Both the position numbers and the translations under genes were made by a program. The notes below the pieces were generated by a model that saw only the letters and a list, made by a program, of their open reading frames with translations, had not been told where the DNA came from and made no database searches. 16,023 nt of DNA, from NCBI GenBank assembly GCA_031430375.1, contig JANPBJ010000194.1, positions 1 through 16,023 of the forward strand, in the 5' to 3' direction. Shown piece by piece: positions 11,868 through 16,023 of this stretch (its first letter is position 1; the number at the start of each line of letters is the position of its first letter). The DNA is from JAENVU01 sp031430375. Lineage in GTDB: Bacteria; Actinomycetota; Acidimicrobiia; IMCC26256; JAENVU01.

Positions 11868-12146
11868 ATGCCCCGCAGCCTCAAAAAGGGACCATTTGTC
11901 GACGAGCACCTTCGGGTGAAAGTCGAACGTATGAACGAGGCGGGCGACCGCAAGGTCATCAAGACCTGGTCGCGTCGTTCCACGATCACACCGGACTTCG
12001 TCGGCCACACGTTCGCGGTGCACGATGGCCGCAAGCACGTTCCGGTGTACGTCACCGAAGCGATGGTCGGTCACAAGCTCGGTGAGTTCGCGCCGACCCG
12101 AACGTTCCGCTATCACGCGGGCCAAGAGAAGCAGGGACGGCGCTAG
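11868..12146 (+). CDS. rpsS: 30S ribosomal protein S19
   Basis: The 92-residue S19 forms a complex with S13 in the 30S head. It has the hallmark MPRSLKKGPFVDEHL start, KTWSRRSTITPDFVGHTFAVH, and GRKHVPVYVTEAMVGHKLGE followed by FAPTRTFRYH. ATG at 11868 is 5 nt after the rplB stop, and GGAGG at the end of rplB gives a strong ribosome-binding site. Confidence 0.98.
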   Translation: MPRSLKKGPFVDEHLRVKVERMNEAGDRKVIKTWSRRSTITPDFVGHTFAVHDGRKHVPVYVTEAMVGHKLGEFAPTRTFRYHAGQEKQGRR

Positions 12147-12148
12147 CA

Positions 12149-12823
12149 ATGACTCGTGCCACCCTTCGTTACAGCCAGGGCTCGCCGACCAAGGTGCGTT
12201 TGGTCCTCGAGCAGATCCGTGGGCTCGATGTCACCGACGCCCGCGAACTCCTGCGGTTCAGCCCGCGCGGTGCCGCCGTCGAGGTCGCCAAGCTGTTGGA
12301 CTCGGCCATCGCGAACGCTGAACACAATGACCACATCTCCAGCGATGAGCTGTTCGTCTCCGGCGCCTGGGCCGACGGCGGTCCGACCCAGAAGCGGTTC
12401 CGTCCCCGTGCACGCGGTCGGGGTACCCGAATCCGGAAACGTACGAGTCACATCACCGTGGTTGTCGACCGCTATTCCGATGAAGACCTCCGTGCTCGTG
12501 CGGTGAGCGAAGAAGCCGCCGGGGTTGGTGTTGCCGCCGAACGTCGTCGCCGCCTCACTCGAGGCCGTCGCGTTGCCGCGAGCACCGCCGCGGAAGCACA
12601 CGATCACGATCACGAGGACGATCACGATCACGATCACGATCACGAGACTGACGTGGAGAGTGCGGCAGCAACGCTCGACGCACCGAACGATGCGAGCGCC
12701 GAGGACGAGACGCCAACCGTGGAGTCCGTGGCCGATGAAGCAGCCGAAGCTGATGCGCCGGACGCCCGAGATGGCGAATCCGACGTCGACGAGTCTGACG
12801 ACCCGTCGAAGGGAGCGAAGTAA
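12149..12823 (+). CDS. rplV: 50S ribosomal protein L22 with His/Asp-rich acidic tail
   Basis: The first 110 residues are the L22 core, which lines the exit tunnel: SPTKVRLVLEQIRGLDV, AVEVAKLLDSAIANAEHN and the signature KRFRPRARGRGTRIRKRTSH. L22 is usually 110-120 residues; this one has 224. Residues 111-150 are charged and then basic (ERRRRLTRGRR). Residues 151-166 read HDHDHEDDHDHDHDHE, with seven His alternating with acidic residues. Residues 167-224 are strongly acidic and probably disordered. Actinobacterial L22 often has a charged tail, but the His/Asp run is unusual and looks like a Zn or Ni binding stretch as seen in metal chaperones. The frame is open throughout and the stop overlaps the rpsC start (TAATG), so the tail is not a frameshift product. 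Confidence 0.96.
   Translation: MTRATLRYSQGSPTKVRLVLEQIRGLDVTDARELLRFSPRGAAVEVAKLLDSAIANAEHNDHISSDELFVSGAWADGGPTQKRFRPRARGRGTRIRKRTSHITVVVDRYSDEDLRARAVSEEAAGVGVAAERRRRLTRGRRVAASTAAEAHDHDHEDDHDHDHDHETDVESAAATLDAPNDASAEDETPTVESVADEAAEADAPDARDGESDVDESDDPSKGAK
12599..12646 (+). repeat. GATCAC hexanucleotide repeat inside rplV
   Basis: The unit CACGAT repeats in frame at 12599-12613 and 12620-12643, broken by GAGGAC and ending in GAG. It encodes the alternating His-Asp run at residues 151-166 of L22. Nearly identical codons (CAC, GAT) in every unit suggest expansion by replication slippage rather than old, selected protein sequence. The six-base period always preserves the reading frame. Confidence 0.9.
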
Positions 12824-13746
12824 TGGGTCAGAAGGTCAACCCCTACGGGTTCCGCCTCGGGATCACCACCGACTGGAAATCACGGTGGTACGCAGAGGAC
12901 CAGGAGTACAAGGACCTCCTCATCGAGGACTGGAAGATCCGCGACTACCTGCGCACGCAGCTCATTCGGGCCATGGTCAGCCGAGTTGAGATCGAGCGCA
13001 CGCGCGATCGTTTGCGGGTCGACGTCTACACCGCGCGTCCGGGCATCGTCATCGGGCGCCGGGGTGCAGAAGCCGATCGGCTCCGCGCGGGTCTCCTGAA
13101 GATCACTGGCAACCCGAAGATTCATTTCAACATCCAAGAGATCAAGCAGCCGGAGCTCGACGCGATCCTGATTGCTCAGGGTGTGGCGGATCAGCTCACG
13201 GGTCGGGTCAGCTTCCGGCGCGCCATGAAACGCGCGGTTCAGACCGCGATGAAGGCCGGCGCACTCGGTATTCGGGTGCAGTGTGGTGGCCGCCTCGGCG
13301 GCGCCGAGATGAGCCGCAAAGAGTGGTACCGCGAAGGGCGCGTCCCACTGCACACCCTGCGCGCCGACATCGACTACGGCCTGGCTGAGGCTCGGACCAC
13401 CTTCGGCCGTATCGGCGTGAAGGTCTGGATCTACAAAGGTGAAATCCTTCCGTACAAGACGGTGGCCGAAGACAAGATCGCGAAGGAAGCGGCCATGGCC
13501 GTGGGCGATGCGGCCGGCCCGGCGGGCCGACGCGTCGTCAGTGCCGGTGGTGGTCGGCGTCGGCCGAGCACCGAAGCCGTCCCGGTCGATGAAGCTGCGG
13601 TCGGTGACCAGGAAATCGCGGAAGCCGCGCCGCTGGTCAAGGAAGCGGATCCTGAGCTCGAACGTCTCCTCGCCGAAGAGGAAGAGATCGAGCGGCGGAC
13701 TCGCGAGCATCACGAGGCTCCCAAGTTCCACGGGGACGAGGACTGA
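12823..13746 (+). CDS. rpsC: 30S ribosomal protein S3 with long C-terminal extension
   Basis: S3 lines the mRNA entry tunnel and has helicase activity there. The core covers residues 1 to about 212: the MGQKVNPYGFRLGI start, the KH domain with GXXG at 78-81 (GRRG), and the C-terminal domain with RVQCGGRLGGAEMSRKEWY and GRIGVKVWIYKGEILP. The remaining 95 or so residues are an extension, first Ala/Gly/Arg-rich (AGPAGRRVVSAGGGRRRPS), then acidic and probably helical (ELERLLAEEEEIERRTREHH). S3 is typically 210-280 residues, so 307 is long. The ATG overlaps the rplV TAA by one base. Confidence 0.97.
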   Translation: MGQKVNPYGFRLGITTDWKSRWYAEDQEYKDLLIEDWKIRDYLRTQLIRAMVSRVEIERTRDRLRVDVYTARPGIVIGRRGAEADRLRAGLLKITGNPKIHFNIQEIKQPELDAILIAQGVADQLTGRVSFRRAMKRAVQTAMKAGALGIRVQCGGRLGGAEMSRKEWYREGRVPLHTLRADIDYGLAEARTTFGRIGVKVWIYKGEILPYKTVAEDKIAKEAAMAVGDAAGPAGRRVVSAGGGRRRPSTEAVPVDEAAVGDQEIAEAAPLVKEADPELERLLAEEEEIERRTREHHEAPKFHGDED

Positions 13747-13748
13747 CC

Positions 13749-14165
13749 ATGTTGATGCCCAAGAAAGTCAGGCATCGCAAGGTGCAACGCGGGCGGATGT
13801 CCGGCACCGCGAAGGGTGGCACGAAGGTTTCCTTTGGCGACTACGGCATCCAGGCGCTCGAGCCGGGTTGGATCACCAACCGTCAGATCGAAGCAGCACG
13901 AATCGCAATGACCCGACACATCAAGCGTGGCGGCAAGGTCTGGATCACGGTGTTTCCTGACAAGCCGATCACTCAGAAGCCCGCCGAAACTCGGATGGGT
14001 TCCGGCAAGGGCAACCCGGAAGGTTGGGTCGCCGTCGTCAAGCCCGGGCGGGTCATGTTCGAACTGTCCGGTGTGAATGAGACGCTCGCTCGCGAAGCGA
14101 TGCGGCTGGCCATGCACAAGTTGCCGATCAAGACGCGTTTTGTTGTGCGTCACGACGAGGCCTGA
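13749..14165 (+). CDS. rplP: 50S ribosomal protein L16
   Basis: The 138-residue L16 lies near the A site of the 50S subunit. It begins MLMPKKVRHRKVQRGRMSG, followed by FGDYGIQALEPGWITNRQIE, ARIAMTRHIKRGGKVWI and PAETRMGSGKGNPEGWVAVV. It ends AMHKLPIKTRFVVR. The ATG at 13749, 2 nt after the rpsC stop, is preferred over the one at 13755 because L16 proteins usually begin MLxP. Confidence 0.97.
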   Translation: MLMPKKVRHRKVQRGRMSGTAKGGTKVSFGDYGIQALEPGWITNRQIEAARIAMTRHIKRGGKVWITVFPDKPITQKPAETRMGSGKGNPEGWVAVVKPGRVMFELSGVNETLAREAMRLAMHKLPIKTRFVVRHDEA

Positions 14166-14170
14166 TCACA

Positions 14171-14398
14171 ATGACGAAACAAGCCACGGAACTCCGGGAA
14201 CTGAACGACGCCGAGTTGGTCCAGAAGTTGGCCGAATCAAAGGAAGAGCATTTCAATTTGCGATTCCAGTCGGCCACCGGTCAGCTCGACAACACCGGTC
14301 GGCTCTCAGAGGTACGGCGTGAGATCGCGCGTGTGAACACGCTGTTGCGCGAGCGCGAGATCGCGGCAGCAGAAGCCGCGGAGGGGAATGAATCATGA
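14171..14398 (+). CDS. rpmC: 50S ribosomal protein L29
   Basis: The 75-residue L29 is a two-helix protein near the tunnel exit, next to L23. It has ELRELNDAELVQKLAESKEE, the signature FNLRFQSATGQLDNTGRL, and RREIARVNTLLRERE, followed by a short Ala/Glu tail. ATG at 14171 is 5 nt after rplP. The stop overlaps the rpsQ start (ATGA). Confidence 0.96.
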   Translation: MTKQATELRELNDAELVQKLAESKEEHFNLRFQSATGQLDNTGRLSEVRREIARVNTLLREREIAAAEAAEGNES

Positions 14399-14685
14399 GT
14401 GAAGACATCGAATCCCCGTCGGAGGCTCCGCCCGAGCGGAACCGACGCAAAGTCCGTGAGGGCATGGTGGTGTCCACGAAGATGGACAAGACCGTCGTGG
14501 TCGCGGTGATCGATCGCGTCCAACACCGTCGTTACCGCAAGACGCTGCAGCGCACCACGAAGTTGTATGCCCACGACGAGACCAACGAGGTTCGCGAAGG
14601 CGATCGCGTGCGGGTTTCGGAGACGCGTCCATTGTCTCGACAGAAGCGGTGGCGTGTCGTTGAGGTCCTGGAGCGTGCCCGGTGA
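14395..14685 (+). CDS. rpsQ: 30S ribosomal protein S17
   Basis: The 96-residue S17 is a primary 16S rRNA-binding OB-fold protein. An N-terminal extension of about 18 polar residues (MSEDIESPSEAPPERNRR) precedes the core, KVREGMVVSTKMDKTVVVAV. The core continues with RYRKTLQRTTKLYAHDETN, EGDRVRVSETRPLSRQKRW and RVVEVLERAR. The ATG overlaps the rpmC stop and the TGA overlaps the rplN GTG, so translation is probably coupled on both sides. Confidence 0.97.
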   Translation: MSEDIESPSEAPPERNRRKVREGMVVSTKMDKTVVVAVIDRVQHRRYRKTLQRTTKLYAHDETNEVREGDRVRVSETRPLSRQKRWRVVEVLERAR

Positions 14686-15050
14686 TCCAGCAGGAATCTC
14701 GACTCAAAGTCGCCGACAACTCAGGCGCGCGCGAAGTCTTGTGCATCAAGGTGCTCGGCGGCACTCGCCGCCGGTACGCCGGGATTGGCGACATCTTCGT
14801 CGCGACGGTCAAGGATGCGTCGCCGGGCGCGGCCGTCAAGAAGGGTGACGTCGTGAAGTGCGTCGTCGTTCGCACCAAGAAGGAACGCCGCCGTCCGGAT
14901 GGCAGCTACATCCGCTTCGACGAGAACGCGGCTGTGCTGATCAACGACCAGATGCAACCGCGCGGCACACGCATCTTCGGCCCGGTCGGTCGCGAGTTGC
15001 GTGACCGGAAGTTCATGCGGATTGTCTCGCTGGCGCCGGAGGTCTTGTAA
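14682..15050 (+). CDS. rplN: 50S ribosomal protein L14
   Basis: The 122-residue L14 contributes to intersubunit bridges. It begins MIQQESRLKVADNSGAREVL, followed by IKVLGGTRRRYAGIGDIFVA, GDVVKCVVVRTKKERRRPDG, FDENAAVLINDQMQPRGTRI and FGPVGRELRDRKFMRIVSLA. The GTG start at 14682 overlaps the rpsQ TGA (GTGA). rplX begins on the base after the TAA. Confidence 0.98.
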   Translation: MIQQESRLKVADNSGAREVLCIKVLGGTRRRYAGIGDIFVATVKDASPGAAVKKGDVVKCVVVRTKKERRRPDGSYIRFDENAAVLINDQMQPRGTRIFGPVGRELRDRKFMRIVSLAPEVL

Positions 15051-15356
15051 ATGAAAATCCGTAAAGGCGACACCGTGCAGGTGATCGCCGGCAAAGATCT
15101 CGGAAAGGTCGGCGAAGTCACGAGAGTGCTGCTCGCAACCGACAAGGTCATCGTCGATGGCGTGAACGTGGCGAAGCGTCACCAGCGAGCCACGAAGGCC
15201 ACGATGCAGGGCGGCATTATCGACAAGGACATGCCGATCCACATTTCCAACGTGGCGATCGTGTGTACCTCGTGCGGCAAGCACACCCGGATTGGCTCCC
15301 GGATGGACGGCGACACCAAGGTTCGTGTCTGTCGCAAATGCGGAAAGGATCTGTAG
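15051..15356 (+). CDS. rplX: 50S ribosomal protein L24, four-cysteine (zinc-ribbon) form
   Basis: L24 is an assembly initiator at the 5' end of 23S rRNA. The 101-residue protein opens with the KOW motif MKIRKGDTVQVIAGKDLGKV followed by GEV. It has two CxxC pairs, CTSCGK at 72-77 and CRKCGK at 94-99, giving the four-Cys form expected to bind Zn2+. Many bacterial L24 proteins have lost these Cys. The ATG abuts the rplN stop, and the TAG overlaps the rplE GTG by one base. Confidence 0.97.
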   Translation: MKIRKGDTVQVIAGKDLGKVGEVTRVLLATDKVIVDGVNVAKRHQRATKATMQGGIIDKDMPIHISNVAIVCTSCGKHTRIGSRMDGDTKVRVCRKCGKDL

Positions 15357-15928
15357 TGGCGACCTCAACGAAGTCTGCGCCGCGGCTGAAGACACGCTAC
15401 GTGTCGGAGGTCCGCGAGCAGCTGCGCACGCAGCTTGGACTCACCAATGTGATGCAGGTCCCGAACCTCACCAAGGTCGTCATCAACATGGGTGTTGGTG
15501 CAGCAACCCAGCAGGCATCGTTGCTGGATGGTGCGGTGGCCGACCTCACACTGATCGCAGGCCAGAAGCCGGCGATCACCCGAGCGAAGAAGTCAATCGC
15601 AACGTTCAAGCTCCGAGAAGGAAACCCGATCGGAGCGAAAGTGACGCTGCGCGGCGATCGGATGTGGGAGTTCTTCGACCGGCTGATCAGTGTCTCGATC
15701 CCGCGCATTCGTGACTTTCGGGGTCTGAACCCGAACTCGTTCGACGGTCACGGGAACTACACGTTCGGTGTGACCGAGCAGCTGATCTTTTCGGAGATCG
15801 ACTACGACAAGATCGACACGGTGCGAGGGATGGACATCACCATCTGCACGACCGCCCATACCAACGACGAAGGACGCGCGTTACTCCGTGCGTTCGGGTT
15901 CCCATTCCGCCGTGAGGCTCAGGGGTAA
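15356..15928 (+). CDS. rplE: 50S ribosomal protein L5
   Basis: The 190-residue L5 binds 5S rRNA and contacts P-site tRNA. It contains VMQVPNLTKVVINMGVG, LIAGQKPAITRAKKSIATFK, LREGNPIGAKVTLRGDRMWE, FDRLISVSIPRIRDFRGLN and DGHGNYTFGVTEQLIFSEID. The ending DEGRALLRAFGFPFR is complete. The GTG at 15356 overlaps the last base of the rplX stop (TAGTG). It is preferred because it gives the usual length and a normal polar N-terminus, whereas the frame extended upstream runs into rplX. Confidence 0.97.
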   Translation: MATSTKSAPRLKTRYVSEVREQLRTQLGLTNVMQVPNLTKVVINMGVGAATQQASLLDGAVADLTLIAGQKPAITRAKKSIATFKLREGNPIGAKVTLRGDRMWEFFDRLISVSIPRIRDFRGLNPNSFDGHGNYTFGVTEQLIFSEIDYDKIDTVRGMDITICTTAHTNDEGRALLRAFGFPFRREAQG

Positions 15929-15931
15929 GGC

Positions 15932-16023
15932 ATGGCTAAGACTGCTCTGAAAAACAAGCAACAGCGCACGCCGAAGTTCAAGGTCCGCGGTTATACGCGG
16001 TGCCGTCGGTGTGGGCGTTCACG
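15932..16023 (+). CDS. rpsZ: 30S ribosomal protein S14 type Z (5' part)
   Basis: The first 30 codons are present before the window ends: MAKTALKNKQQRTPKFKVRG, then YTRCRRCGRS. The short N-terminus and the CxxC at residues 24-27 identify the approximately 61-residue zinc-binding S14 rather than the long zinc-free type. The second CxxC pair lies beyond the window. ATG at 15932 is 3 nt after the rplE stop. Confidence 0.95.
   Translation, partial: MAKTALKNKQQRTPKFKVRGYTRCRRCGRS

Noticed and set aside
12599..12646. CRISPR-like or intergenic tandem repeat
   Set aside because: The unit is only six bases, lies in frame within rplV and encodes a His/Asp peptide. There are no spacers.
12880..13731. 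Minus-strand open frame of 283 codons opposite rpsC
   Set aside because: It arises from codon bias of rpsC on the other strand; no motif supports it.

Overview
The window is a 16 kb stretch of the bacterial transcription/translation supercluster: the 3' end of rpoC, then str-operon genes (rpsL, rpsG, fusA, tuf), then the S10 block (rpsJ, rplC, rplD, rplW, rplB, rpsS, rplV, rpsC, rplP, rpmC, rpsQ), then the start of the spc block (rplN, rplX, rplE and the first 30 codons of a zinc-type S14). The sequence is GC-rich. The S14 is the short zinc-binding type, several starts are GTG, and L22 and S3 carry long acidic C-terminal tails. Together these suggest a high-GC actinobacterium. The style of the L22 core (EHNDHISSDELFVS, then KRFRPRARGRGTRIRKRTSHITV) fits an Acidimicrobiia-like lineage, but that placement is an inference from memory, not a search.

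Layout. 1-2644: rpoC, entering from upstream. 2666-2702: a hairpin between two convergent genes. 2681-4195, minus strand: a 504-residue DUF2079-family membrane protein, the only gene not devoted to transcription or translation and the only one on the minus strand. 4196-4403: a divergent intergenic region with a twin 14-bp direct repeat, a candidate sigma-70-type promoter and a structured rpsL leader. 4404-5245: rpsL and rpsG, 2 nt apart. 5246-5446: a 201-nt spacer. 5447-7546: fusA. 7547-7674: a 128-nt spacer. 7675-9189: tuf and rpsJ, 12 nt apart. 9190-9399: a 210-nt spacer with two hairpins. 9400-16023: rplC through rpsZ, an unbroken chain with gaps of at most 5 nt and six start/stop overlaps. 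No gene-free stretch exceeds about 210 nt. I found no tRNA, rRNA, insertion sequence or CRISPR array.

How the genes work together. RpoC is the largest catalytic subunit of RNA polymerase. S12, S7, S10, S19, S3, S17 and S14 build the 30S subunit. L3, L4, L23, L2, L22, L16, L29, L14, L24 and L5 build the 50S subunit. EF-G and EF-Tu drive elongation. Tight packing downstream of rplC implies co-transcription and translational coupling. The longer leaders before rpsL, fusA, tuf and rplC are where independent promoters or autoregulatory RNA structures would sit.

This is mostly a highly conserved housekeeping region, and I see no clear undescribed defence or mobile system. The most unusual items are the His/Asp-repeat tail on ribosomal protein L22, the DUF2079 gene inserted head-to-head against rpsL between rpoC and the str operon, the structured rpsL leader, and the structured gap separating rpsJ from rplC.
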